Shown here piece by piece: positions 1-7,547 of a stretch of DNA of 18,338 nt. The stretch lies in the NCBI GenBank assembly GCA_027030605.1, contig JALVEV010000010.1, forward strand, positions 1 through 18,338, given 5' to 3'. The DNA is from Campylobacteraceae bacterium. Its GTDB lineage: Bacteria; Campylobacterota; Campylobacteria; Campylobacterales; Sulfurovaceae. Numbering within the stretch: position 1 is the first letter of the stretch; every line of letters begins with the position of its first letter. The notes under the pieces were generated by a model, which searched no databases, was not told the DNA's origin, and was given only the letters and a program-made list of their open reading frames with translations. Both the position numbers and the translations under genes were made by a program.

Positions 1-137
1 ATTGGCAAAGATGATTTTACCTAAAATTTTAAATAAATCTGTCTCTGAACTCTCTTAACTCACTTTTTACTGCAACTTCTAGCTAGTTGCAGATACTTCA
101 TAATCTAAAATTTATTCAAATATACAAGTAGAATTAT
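1..137. other. Upstream region, no gene assigned
   Basis: This stretch holds no gene that I can name. The frame starting at base 2 is open to a TAA at 56-58 and gives an 18-residue tail ending SVSELS, which could be the end of a gene running in from the left. It is too short to identify. An 8-bp inverted repeat (CTGCAACT at 70-77, AGTTGCAG at 85-92, 7-base loop) follows it. It has no T-run on its 3' side on either strand, so it is at best a weak terminator. Confidence 0.35.
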
Positions 138-143
138 TATAAT
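138..143 (+). promoter_or_regulatory. Predicted -10 box of thiE
   Basis: A perfect TATAAT lies 19 bases before the thiE ATG. No convincing -35 box is seen, as is usual for housekeeping promoters in Campylobacterota. The predicted transcript would start near 150 and have a very short leader. An AAAGGA ribosome site at 152-157 is 5 bases from the ATG. There is no room for, and no sign of, a TPP riboswitch. Confidence 0.55.
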
Positions 144-162
144 ATTCTTCAAAAGGATAATC

Positions 163-804
163 ATGACATTTTTAAACTGTGGAGATACCCCTTTAGGAAT
201 CTACCCTTTAGTAGATAGAGCAGAGAAACTAAAAACACTTTACGAATTAGGTATTACTACTGCCCAACTAAGAGTCAAAGATTTAAAAGAAAATGCTTTA
301 GAAGATGAGATAATTGAGGCTATTAAACTCTCAGAACACTATAACGCTAGACTTTTTATTAATGACTATTGGGAACTTGCTATAAAACATAAAGCCTATG
401 GTATTCATTTAGGACAAGAAGATTTAGAAACAGCCAATTTAGAAGCAATACATAAAGCAGGAATACGCTTAGGTGTTAGTACTCATACTACTAAAGAGAT
501 AGAGATGGCATTAGAGATTGAGCCAAGTTATCTTGCTATTGGTCCTATTTTTAAGACCACTTCAAAAAAGGTAGAGTATGAAACAGTAGGAGTTAAAGAA
601 CTCTCAAAATGGTCAAAAAATGTACACTATCCTATTGTTGCCATTGGAGGGATTAATCTTTCCAATATTGAAGAGATTATTGCTATTGAAAATGTGGATG
701 GAATCGCTATGATTTCGGAGTTTTTAGATGAAAACGTAATATCACCAAAAAAAACAAAAAGTCTGCTTAAACTCTTTTATAAAAAAAATATTGTTACTTT
801 ATAG
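163..804 (+). CDS. thiE: Thiamine phosphate synthase
   Basis: Cytoplasmic enzyme that joins hydroxymethylpyrimidine diphosphate and thiazole phosphate to give thiamine phosphate. The 213-residue protein has the normal length and the TIM-barrel motif order of ThiE: QLRVKD (35-40), NDYW (67-70), GIHLGQED (80-87), STHT (106-109), the phosphate-binding segment AIGPIFKTTSKK (125-136) and VAIGGIN (159-165). The divergent TenI branch of this fold usually loses some of these, but here the active-site set looks intact. The ATG at 163 is set by AAAGGA 5 bases upstream. No other thiamine gene is near, so it is not in a thi operon. The next gene starts 66 bases downstream and appears to have its own promoter. 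Confidence 0.93.
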   Translation: MTFLNCGDTPLGIYPLVDRAEKLKTLYELGITTAQLRVKDLKENALEDEIIEAIKLSEHYNARLFINDYWELAIKHKAYGIHLGQEDLETANLEAIHKAGIRLGVSTHTTKEIEMALEIEPSYLAIGPIFKTTSKKVEYETVGVKELSKWSKNVHYPIVAIGGINLSNIEEIIAIENVDGIAMISEFLDENVISPKKTKSLLKLFYKKNIVTL

Positions 805-835
805 CTCATTAAAGTGTTACTAAAGGTTACCAATG

Positions 836-841
836 TATAAT
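836..841 (+). promoter_or_regulatory. Predicted -10 box of the ispDF operon
   Basis: TATAAT at 836-841, preceded directly by TG, lies in the thiE-ispDF gap. It sits inside a nested inverted repeat: TTAAAGTGT (809-817) with ACACTTTAA (848-856), and inside that CCAAT (830-834) with ATTGG (840-844). The outer arm ends just before the AAGGA ribosome site at 859-863. A transcript starting near 848 would begin at the second outer arm. The box overlaps the TTG at 841, which argues against that codon being the translation start. Confidence 0.5.
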
Positions 842-870
842 TGGGTTACACTTTAAAAAAGGAAATAGAA

Positions 871-1992
871 TTGGGTGACATTACGCTTATACTTTTAGGT
901 GCAGGTTCAGCTTCTCGCTTTGCTCTGCCTCCTAAAAAGCAATGGTTGTGGACGGGAGAGAAACCACTTTGGCTCAAAGTTGCTGACGATTTTCAAGAAA
1001 TTTATGAGTTTAAAGAGACCATTATAGTGTCATCTAAGGATGATATGAACTGCATGTCAAACTTTACAGAGTATAGATTAGTAGAGGGGGGAGCTAGTCG
1101 TCAAGCCTCTCTTTCTAATGCACTCGTACAAGTACAAACACCTTTTGTTTTGGTTTCTGATATTGCTCGTTGCTGTCTTGACAGAGAGATGATAGAGCGA
1201 GTAATCTTAGCAAAAAAGAACAGAAGTTGTGTAGTTCCTACACTTAAAGTTGTAGATACACTCTATTTAGAGGGGTCACCTATTGACCGTGAGCAGACAA
1301 AAATTATTCAAACCCCACAACTCTCTTGTACTCCAACACTAAAGAGTGCATTAGATTCAGAAATAGAGTTTACAGATGACTCTTCAGCTGTAGCCTCTAT
1401 GGGTGGTGAGATTATTTTTGTAGAGGGTTCTCTAAAAGCCCATAAGCTCACAACAGTAGAAGACCTCTCTAAAATGAGTTGTTTAACAAAACCTTCAGGA
1501 CGTGCCTTAACAGGCTTTGGTATCGACATACACCCTTTTGAAGATGGCAAAGAGATGCTACTTTGTGGTGTTAAGATAGATTCACCTTTTGGATTTAAAG
1601 CCCATAGTGATGGAGATGTTGCTATTCATGCACTTATTGATGCACTACTTGGAGCTGCTGGTCTTGGGGATATTGGTGAATTTTATCCTGATACTTCGAG
1701 CGTCTATAAGGGGGCTGATTCAAGAGAGTTATTGCTTGATACAGTAAATAGATTAAAAGATTTAGGGTATGTAATAGGTAATGTAGATTTAGCTATTATT
1801 GCACAGACACCTAGACTTTTAGCCTATAAAAAAGAGATGCGATTTAAACTTGCTGAACTACTTAATCTTACTCCTAATTTAGTCAATATAAAAGCAACAA
1901 CGGCTGAGAAATTAGGGTGGATTGGACGAAAAGAGGGCGTAGCTGTTGAAGCAGTTGCCACACTATACTATTATGATTGGACAGAACAATGA
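871..1992 (+). CDS. ispDF: Bifunctional IspD/IspF isoprenoid enzyme
   Basis: Fusion of MEP cytidylyltransferase (IspD) and MEcPP synthase (IspF), two non-consecutive steps of the non-mevalonate isoprenoid pathway. IspD occupies about residues 1-205: nucleotide-binding LLGAGSASRF followed by KKQW, EGGASRQASL, VVDTLY, QTPQ and FTDDSS. IspF occupies about 212-373: GFGIDIHPF and AHSDGDVAIHALIDALLGA for metal binding, GDIGEFYPDT, and KATTAEKLGWIGRKEG near the end. The fusion is typical of Campylobacterota. I chose the TTG at 871 (373 residues) because AAGGA at 859-863 is 7 bases upstream, and because an in-frame TTG at 841 overlaps the probable -10 box. Its TGA overlaps the ATG of the next gene, so translation is probably coupled. 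Confidence 0.93.
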   Translation: MGDITLILLGAGSASRFALPPKKQWLWTGEKPLWLKVADDFQEIYEFKETIIVSSKDDMNCMSNFTEYRLVEGGASRQASLSNALVQVQTPFVLVSDIARCCLDREMIERVILAKKNRSCVVPTLKVVDTLYLEGSPIDREQTKIIQTPQLSCTPTLKSALDSEIEFTDDSSAVASMGGEIIFVEGSLKAHKLTTVEDLSKMSCLTKPSGRALTGFGIDIHPFEDGKEMLLCGVKIDSPFGFKAHSDGDVAIHALIDALLGAAGLGDIGEFYPDTSSVYKGADSRELLLDTVNRLKDLGYVIGNVDLAIIAQTPRLLAYKKEMRFKLAELLNLTPNLVNIKATTAEKLGWIGRKEGVAVEAVATLYYYDWTEQ

Positions 1993-2873
1993 AAATTACC
2001 ATAATTGAAAATGAACTTTATTTGGCACAGAGTATCTCGGCTAAGCTGGGACAAGCTGGGTATGAGACAGAAGTCTACTCCTCGGTCAAAGAGGCAATGG
2101 CAACAAGTACAGGAGATGCTTATCTTCTCTCTACTAACCTTCCTGGTCAAAATTTTAACTCTTTAATTACTAAATACAAAGAGAAGATTATTATTCTTAT
2201 GGTTTCATATATCAACAATGATACGGTTGCTGCCCCACTAAAGCTTGGTGCTAATGATTATATTGTTAAACCTTTTATTATTGAAGAGTTACAGAGAAAG
2301 ATTGAGCATTATAAAGAGTATCAGACATTGAAGAAGTATAAAAACCTCTATAAAGAGTATCATGAGTACCTACTTCAAGATATTAATATTGAAAATGATA
2401 TTGAAAAAATCTCTTCTCCTTTAGTTGTTTTAACAAACTACATTAAAATGGTTGATAAGTTAGCCTTTACCTATGCAAAAAATAAAGATAGGGTTTTGGT
2501 CTTTGTTCCTTTAAGTTCAAAAGATTGGAAAAGTAAAATAGAAAAAGCAAATAAGAAACACTTACTTTATATTTCTGACCTACAGACACTGAAAAAGGGT
2601 GAACGTGAACAACTTTTTGATATACTTGAGGGGCGTGACTTTATTATCTCAACTACTTCTGATATTGAAACACCATATAAGCAAATTGAGATTAATACAG
2701 ACAACAAACTCTATGACCAAAATGAAATTTTAACCATTGATGATTATGTTAAGTTTATCGTCAATAATTTTCAATATCAATACCCCGATACCGAGCTTTC
2801 TAAAAAATTAGGTATTTCGAGAAAAAGTTTATGGGAGAAAAGGAAAAAATATGGCATCTTCAAAAAGAAATAA
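1989..2873 (+). CDS. cemR: Orphan atypical response regulator (CemR/HP1021 type)
   Basis: A 294-residue regulator with an N-terminal receiver (about 1-110) and a C-terminal helix-turn-helix (about 265-290, with YPDTELSKKLGISRKSLWEK). There is no AAA+ domain, unlike NtrC proteins. The receiver has lost its phosphorylation site: the acidic pair reads E7-N8 and the strand that normally carries the aspartate reads LLSTNLPG, with Ser48/Thr49 in its place. Lys94 of KPF remains. This state and the position after ispDF match HP1021 of H. pylori and Cj1608 of C. jejuni. As I recall the literature, these are phosphorylation-independent regulators of energy metabolism, redox response and replication initiation. 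The ATG at 1989 overlaps the ispDF stop. The middle (110-260) matches nothing I know outside this family. Confidence 0.87.
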   Translation: MKITIIENELYLAQSISAKLGQAGYETEVYSSVKEAMATSTGDAYLLSTNLPGQNFNSLITKYKEKIIILMVSYINNDTVAAPLKLGANDYIVKPFIIEELQRKIEHYKEYQTLKKYKNLYKEYHEYLLQDINIENDIEKISSPLVVLTNYIKMVDKLAFTYAKNKDRVLVFVPLSSKDWKSKIEKANKKHLLYISDLQTLKKGEREQLFDILEGRDFIISTTSDIETPYKQIEINTDNKLYDQNEILTIDDYVKFIVNNFQYQYPDTELSKKLGISRKSLWEKRKKYGIFKKK

Positions 2874-4041
2874 TCAGTTACATATTGATGCTGAAGCACT
2901 ATCTACAATGGCATTGGTGCAAGAGGGACTTATTAGCCCTGTTGAGACATTAATGAGTGAAAAAGAGGCAATTGAAGTACGAAAAACAAAGATGTATAAA
3001 GGGGTGGCATTTCCTTTTCCTTTTCTTTTAACCCCTGGTGGTGAAAAAAATGAAGCTTGTCTAAAATCGGTAAAAAAAGGGGATGTTGTTGAACTTTTTA
3101 ATGAGGGTAAACAGGTTGGAGAGTTAACCGTTGAAGAGACTTTTCATATTGACCCGATTGAACGCTTGAAGTGTATCTATGGAACAGCTGATGAGTCGCA
3201 CCCTGGTGTTAAAAGTACTATGAAAAGATTAGGACATATTGCAGTTACAGGAGAGTATAGTGTTAACTATCCACTTATTACAGCTTCAAAAAAAAGGGTT
3301 CAAGAGAAAATCAAAGAGGTAAATGCTAAAAATGTATCAGCACTTATGTTAGCAGCAAACCCTCTTAACCGAGCTCATGAGCGTATGATACGACAGACAC
3401 TTGACCAATCTGACTTAGTTGTTCTCTTTTTGTTAAAACCTTTTAATAAAGATGGTCTACGTTATGATGTACGTCATGATGCAATTTTAACCTTTATTGA
3501 GAACTTTTTACCAAACAATAAAGTTCTTATTGTTCCACTCGAGAACTCCTATATCTTTGCAGGGTATAATGAGCTTATCTTAGATGCATTGGTAGCAAAA
3601 AACTATGGTTGTAACCGTTTGGTTATTGGAAAAAATCATGCAGGTTTAGGACTCTTTTATGATAACAATACAGTAAACTCTATCTTTGATGCAACGAAAG
3701 ATATAGATATAGAGGTGAGTACATTTGAGGAGTATGTCTACTGTGATAAGTGTCGAACTTTAGTGAGTACAACAACCTGTCCACATGGACAGCACCATCA
3801 TGTTCACTACCACTCAAAATCTATTTTAAAGCTTATTGAAGCTGGAATGATGCCACCATCAGTCTTGGTAAGAAGAGAAGTTTCAGCAAGTATTTTAAGT
3901 ACTTTGTTTCCTGATAGATTTGAGAATTTACAAGAGATTTATGATGCACTTATGCCCAATGATGGACTTATGGAAGAGCATACCGAAGAGGATTTCTATA
4001 TTAAACTAATGGGACTCTACCAAACAACCTCATTAACTTAA
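2851..4041 (+). CDS. ATP-sulfurylase-like protein, altered active site
   Basis: A 396-residue member of the sulfate adenylyltransferase (Sat) family, with an N-terminal PUA-like part (to about 165) and a C-terminal nucleotidyltransferase part. Active Sat would make adenosine 5'-phosphosulfate from sulfate and ATP. Fold landmarks are visible: NPLNRAHE (170-177), GKNHAGLG (260-267), a Cys/His cluster C298, C301, C310, H312, and AGMMPPSVLVRREV (331-344). However, the usual QTRNPxHRAHE reads LAANPLNRAHE, losing the Gln, the Arg and the first His, and the usual SGTxxR reads HSKSILK. Catalysis is therefore doubtful. The ATG at 2851 overlaps cemR by 23 bases, with AAGGA just upstream inside cemR. 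I recall the same arrangement in C. jejuni (Cj1609). It may be a divergent enzyme or a non-catalytic relative. Confidence 0.8.
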   Translation: MASSKRNNQLHIDAEALSTMALVQEGLISPVETLMSEKEAIEVRKTKMYKGVAFPFPFLLTPGGEKNEACLKSVKKGDVVELFNEGKQVGELTVEETFHIDPIERLKCIYGTADESHPGVKSTMKRLGHIAVTGEYSVNYPLITASKKRVQEKIKEVNAKNVSALMLAANPLNRAHERMIRQTLDQSDLVVLFLLKPFNKDGLRYDVRHDAILTFIENFLPNNKVLIVPLENSYIFAGYNELILDALVAKNYGCNRLVIGKNHAGLGLFYDNNTVNSIFDATKDIDIEVSTFEEYVYCDKCRTLVSTTTCPHGQHHHVHYHSKSILKLIEAGMMPPSVLVRREVSASILSTLFPDRFENLQEIYDALMPNDGLMEEHTEEDFYIKLMGLYQTTSLT

Positions 4042-4053
4042 AAAGAGAGTAAT

Positions 4054-4545
4054 ATGACTTTAAATCGACTTTTTATCACCTTTGGAGCAACTGGTCTTGC
4101 TCCAAAAGCCCCTGGAACAGTGGGGTCATTTGCAGCCCTTGTTGTGGGGTTACTTCTTTTGCAACTACTCCCTATGCAGACATTTTTTATGTTGACACTT
4201 GTTATCACTATTATTGCTATTTTTGAGATTAATAAATATGAGAAACTTACCAATTCACATGATGATAAAAGCATTGTCATAGATGAAGTTTCAGGTATGT
4301 GGATAACTCTAATGTTTGCCCTTCCTATAGTAGAAAGCATGAGCTTTTCTTATGCTTATGAAATTGCTATTGTTGTCTCATTTGGAGCATTTAGACTCTT
4401 TGATATTTGGAAACCCTCTCTTATTGGGCTAATTGACCGAAAAGTCAAAGGTGGTTTAGGTGTTATGGGTGATGATGTGTTAGCAGGTATTGCAGGTGGG
4501 ATGCTAACAGTTCTATTGCTTCGTGGGTTAGATATGATTTTTTAA
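4054..4545 (+). CDS. pgpA: Phosphatidylglycerophosphatase A
   Basis: Inner-membrane phosphatase that removes phosphate from phosphatidylglycerophosphate, the last step in making phosphatidylglycerol. The 163-residue protein has the PgpA signature set: TGLAPKAPGTVGS (13-25), VIDEVSGMW (75-83), FRLFDIWKP (113-121), and KGGLGVMGDDVLAGI (132-146), whose acidic residues bind Mg2+. Hydrophobic segments lie around 24-57, 84-110 and 142-157. It starts 12 bases after the preceding gene with only a weak AAGAGAG ribosome site. It ends the operon: its TAA directly abuts the stop of the converging gene and no terminator hairpin is visible. Confidence 0.92.
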   Translation: MTLNRLFITFGATGLAPKAPGTVGSFAALVVGLLLLQLLPMQTFFMLTLVITIIAIFEINKYEKLTNSHDDKSIVIDEVSGMWITLMFALPIVESMSFSYAYEIAIVVSFGAFRLFDIWKPSLIGLIDRKVKGGLGVMGDDVLAGIAGGMLTVLLLRGLDMIF

Positions 4546-6447
4546 CTATGAATAGAGACGCTTTAATTTACTAAAAAATGTATCTTTTTTAACCAATGTT
4601 CCTTCTATAATATTATCTACTTCTATATGAGGAAAAAGAATTTTTTGTAACTCTAAACCATAATAACTATTAAGTAGTATCTCATTAATAGGTCGTTTAA
4701 TCTCATATTTTTTACTAATATCTTCATCTGTATATTTTAAAATGGTTACTGAAGTAAAACCCTCTAATTCAAGTTTAGAAGTTAACATGTTTTCAAAACA
4801 GAAGAGATGTGAAAATCTTATATTTTTTATCTTTTTATAATTTCTTGTAATTATAATATTCTCTGCTGAAATATTAAAGCTTGATAAATAATACTCTAAG
4901 AGCTTTAAGCTATTTTTATTCTCTTCTTGTGTAAGAATAGCTATTTTGATAGGATGTTTAGGGTAAAAAACAATATTATTATCTTTAATATTTTCTACAG
5001 GTAACTCTACCATAAAAGAGTGTGCATCTCGACCAATAGTCGTTAACTTTAATTTACCTCCTAATAGGTTTGCTAAGTTACTACTGATGCTAAGTCCTAA
5101 ACCCGTTTCGCTTGTGACAACACTATGATTAAACTTAGCTGTAGAGAAAAATCTACTCTTCTCTTGTTCTTTAATACCTTTTATATCAATTACTAAGTTA
5201 TTTATTACTCTTGAAAAATGTACATAAATTTCTACAACTCCATTTTGTGAAACGAGTCCAGATATATTATTCATAAGATGAATAATAATACTCTTAATTC
5301 TATGAATATCAGCCTTTATGAGTAGGGGAATCTGAGGTTCAATAAAGATATTAAAAGTAATGCTTCTACTAGATAAAATTGGTATATATAGATGTGCAAC
5401 ATGTGCTATTGAATGTGCAGGGTTAAACTCTTCTCTATTAATTATGAGTTTTTCTTGAACACATAATTCATTAACTAAGCTACTAATCAATCCTGTTTTA
5501 TTTAGCTTCTCATTAATAAAATGAAGTTGTTCTTTATTATGTAATGAGTTATGAATAATTTCTAAAAAGAGATAAATCATATGCTCTTCATTAGCGAAGT
5601 ATGTTATCTCTTTTGTTAAAAAGTCAAAAATGATTTGGGTATCACTCTTTTTAGATGACTCTAGACAAGAAGCCTCTTCAACCACCTCTGCTTCATAAAT
5701 TTTACTATTAGAGTTAATACTCCTTAAGAGTTCATCTTTTTCTAATAGCTCTTTTTCTAATAGCTCTATTTTATTGTGTTCTTCTTTAAGTTGTTTTTCT
5801 AATTCTTTTATCTTCTCTCTTTCATTTAATAGTAGTTTTTCTAGTTCAGACTTTTTGATTCTACTTATATTATCAGTGGATTTAACGACCTTTTGTTTTA
5901 GACTTTTTAAAGAGGATACAGTCTCTTTTTTATTAGAAAGAGCAACTTTTTTTTTAGCGACTTTAGGAGTATGGTTCATATTAAAAAGTTTTAAAGCAAG
6001 GCTATTTAAAAGTGATAGAGAGCGAAGGTCATAACGCTGAAATATTTCATTATGTGAGAAGCTATTGTATGCAGTAAATATTCCAACAACATTTTGAGTT
6101 TTATCTAAAATAGGAGTGATAAGAATAGATTTAATTTTTATATTTAAGGGATTATCGAGGATTTCATTAAAATCTCGATGTGAAGCAACATGATTATCAA
6201 AAAAACCCTGTTTTTTTAATAAAACTTGTTTCATAAGGCTATCATTAACTTTTAAAATAGAGAGCTGCTTTTGGTTTAAAATTTTGAGCGTATTACTCTC
6301 TTGATTATACTGCCATAAAAGGGTAAATTCAGCACTACATATCTCTTTAATAGATTGTTCTATAGCACTTAATAGGGATTCGCTATCCTCTTTTCCTGAA
6401 AAGTTTTTTGATATGATTGTTTTACACTGCTCTTTACTTTTAGACAT
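4546..6447 (-). CDS. GAF/coiled-coil/HATPase sensor with receiver-like tail
   Basis: A 633-residue cytoplasmic protein with no transmembrane segment. In order: a GAF-like sensor domain (about 20-157), a basic linker, a charged coiled coil (about 196-245), a DHp-like segment (285-330), an HATPase_c domain (about 338-484) with LMNNISGLVSQNG as N box and GLGLSISSNLANLLGG as G2 box, and a C-terminal alpha/beta domain (about 499-605) resembling a receiver. The usual HExxTP phospho-accepting motif is replaced by IIHNSLHNKEQL. The DxGxG loop reads DIKGI. The receiver-like tail has no aspartate where expected (HLFCFENM) but keeps a KRPI resembling the usual KPI. Histidine-kinase activity is therefore uncertain. 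The ATG at 6447 follows a good AGGAGC site. It is divergent from the PAS gene. Confidence 0.75.
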   Translation of the reverse strand: MSKSKEQCKTIISKNFSGKEDSESLLSAIEQSIKEICSAEFTLLWQYNQESNTLKILNQKQLSILKVNDSLMKQVLLKKQGFFDNHVASHRDFNEILDNPLNIKIKSILITPILDKTQNVVGIFTAYNSFSHNEIFQRYDLRSLSLLNSLALKLFNMNHTPKVAKKKVALSNKKETVSSLKSLKQKVVKSTDNISRIKKSELEKLLLNEREKIKELEKQLKEEHNKIELLEKELLEKDELLRSINSNSKIYEAEVVEEASCLESSKKSDTQIIFDFLTKEITYFANEEHMIYLFLEIIHNSLHNKEQLHFINEKLNKTGLISSLVNELCVQEKLIINREEFNPAHSIAHVAHLYIPILSSRSITFNIFIEPQIPLLIKADIHRIKSIIIHLMNNISGLVSQNGVVEIYVHFSRVINNLVIDIKGIKEQEKSRFFSTAKFNHSVVTSETGLGLSISSNLANLLGGKLKLTTIGRDAHSFMVELPVENIKDNNIVFYPKHPIKIAILTQEENKNSLKLLEYYLSSFNISAENIIITRNYKKIKNIRFSHLFCFENMLTSKLELEGFTSVTILKYTDEDISKKYEIKRPINEILLNSYYGLELQKILFPHIEVDNIIEGTLVKKDTFFSKLKRLYS

Positions 6448-6485
6448 TACTTTTTGCTCCTAAAAATTTATCTATATTTAATTTT

Positions 6486-6491
6486 ATCATA
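6486..6491 (-). promoter_or_regulatory. Possible -10 box for the GAF/HATPase gene
   Basis: TATGAT on the minus strand, 39 bases upstream of the ATG at 6447. The region is very AT-rich and other boxes are possible, so this is a weak call. Confidence 0.3.
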
Positions 6492-6566
6492 TCTACTATT
6501 AATATAGTATAATAATAAATAATTTAAAAAAACTATTTTTTTATATTATGTAAATAATATTTTTGT

Positions 6567-6578
6567 TATAATTATAAT
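6567..6578 (+). promoter_or_regulatory. Tandem TATAAT before the PAS gene
   Basis: Two perfect TATAAT hexamers stand end to end (6567-6572 and 6573-6578), 31 bases before the ATG at 6610. Either could be the -10 box. The ribosome site AAGGA follows at about 6599-6603. Confidence 0.5.
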
Positions 6579-6609
6579 AGTAACAAAATTAAAACCAAAA
6601 GGATAACTT

Positions 6610-7116
6610 ATGGGAAGACCAATACCAACAGATAATGAAATTTTACTCAAGCCTATTGATATTGTTGTATCTAAGTCTGATGAAGAGGGGAATATAGAGT
6701 ACTGTAATCCTATTTTTATTAAACTATCAGGATATAATAAAAAAGAGTTGCTCTTCTCTCCTCATTCTATTTTAAGACACCCTGATATGCCTAGAGTCAT
6801 TTTTAAGTTTTTGTGGGATGAGCTAAAAAAAGGAAATGAGGTGACTGCATTTGTAAAAAATATGACAAAAGATGGTTCCTTTTATTGGGTTATTGCCTAT
6901 GTTCGCCCTGCATTTAATCCTGATGGAAGCCTAAGAAACTATGTCTCAACTAGAAAACTTATGAGTGAACATGCAAGAGATGTTATAGAACCTCTCTATG
7001 AAAAACTCTTAGAGATTGAAAAGAGTGATGGAGTAGAAGCCTCTGAAAAAACTTTAATGGAGATGCTTGATGGAAGAGCTTTTAATGATGTTATGACTGA
7101 AATTCAAAATAGTTAA
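6610..7116 (+). CDS. CetB/Aer-type PAS domain sensor
   Basis: A 168-residue soluble protein consisting of one PAS domain (about 14-115) and a short helical tail. The motif run is that of the FAD-binding PAS of Aer and CetB: NPIFIKLSGY (33-42), SILRHPDMP (53-61), and KNMTKDGSFYWV (83-94). In C. jejuni, CetB is a stand-alone PAS protein of about this size that works with the membrane receptor CetA in energy taxis. By family I expect flavin binding and redox sensing here. No chemoreceptor gene is adjacent, so its partner is unknown and I do not assign the symbol. The small gene 25 bases downstream is likely in the same transcript, and the GAF/HATPase gene is divergent. Confidence 0.8.
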   Translation: MGRPIPTDNEILLKPIDIVVSKSDEEGNIEYCNPIFIKLSGYNKKELLFSPHSILRHPDMPRVIFKFLWDELKKGNEVTAFVKNMTKDGSFYWVIAYVRPAFNPDGSLRNYVSTRKLMSEHARDVIEPLYEKLLEIEKSDGVEASEKTLMEMLDGRAFNDVMTEIQNS

Positions 7117-7141
7117 TTAATAAAAAATATAAGGAAAAATT

Positions 7142-7525
7142 ATGATAGACTTTACTGATGCAATGAAAAAACTTAAGGGGGTAAAAGGTTACCTAGGTTC
7201 AGCTATTCTTAATAGTGAGGGAGAGACTCTCTACTTGGATGATGAAGGAACCAACAGTGACATTGTCTATGCAGCAAGTGTCTTCAATGATGCGTTTGCT
7301 GAAATGACAGAATCTTCACTAGATATAGGTTTTTCTCCTGCTAACATGTTGGAGACAAGAACAACTGATGGTCATGTCTTTTTAATGAAAAGTATTGAGG
7401 GGGAAAGCTCTGATAATCAAATTATATTTTTCAGTATTTTCCAATCAACAGGAAATATTCCTTTAGCTAAAATGGTTATTGACCGTTCCGCAACTAAAGT
7501 TCTTCAAATTATTGAAGATATTTAA
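7142..7525 (+). CDS. Small roadblock/LC7-like protein
   Basis: A 127-residue soluble, acidic protein. The pattern GVKGYLGSAILNSEGETLY (13-31), then a helix (40-58), then strands at 66-84 and 92-101 and a C-terminal helix, resembles the alpha/beta roadblock/LC7 fold. In bacteria such proteins often regulate small GTPases or assist signalling complexes. I base this on pattern only; no catalytic residues are expected. AAGGA at 7131-7135 lies 6 bases from the ATG. The 25-base gap from the PAS gene suggests co-transcription, which makes a role in PAS signalling plausible but unproven. Confidence 0.5.
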   Translation: MIDFTDAMKKLKGVKGYLGSAILNSEGETLYLDDEGTNSDIVYAASVFNDAFAEMTESSLDIGFSPANMLETRTTDGHVFLMKSIEGESSDNQIIFFSIFQSTGNIPLAKMVIDRSATKVLQIIEDI

Positions 7526-7528
7526 GAC

Positions 7529-7547
7529 AAGGCTCAAAGTGAGCCTT
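7529..7547. terminator. Hairpin between convergent genes
   Basis: AAGGCTCA (7529-7536) and TGAGCCTT (7540-7547) form a perfect 8-bp stem with a 3-base loop. It lies between the roadblock-like gene and the stop of the converging gene and overlaps the TAA of the latter. There is no good T-run on either side, so termination may be inefficient. Confidence 0.5.

Noticed and set aside
70..92. Hairpin before thiE as a TPP riboswitch or terminator
   Set aside because: The stem is only 8 bp with no conserved TPP elements and no T-run; it also lies upstream of the predicted thiE transcript start.
841..870. Longer start for ispDF at TTG 841
   Set aside because: It overlaps the predicted -10 box TATAAT and has no ribosome site; TTG 871 has AAGGA 7 bases upstream.
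1308..1550. 80-codon ORF on the minus strand inside ispDF
   Set aside because: It lies wholly opposite well-supported ispDF coding sequence and has no recognisable domain: a shadow.
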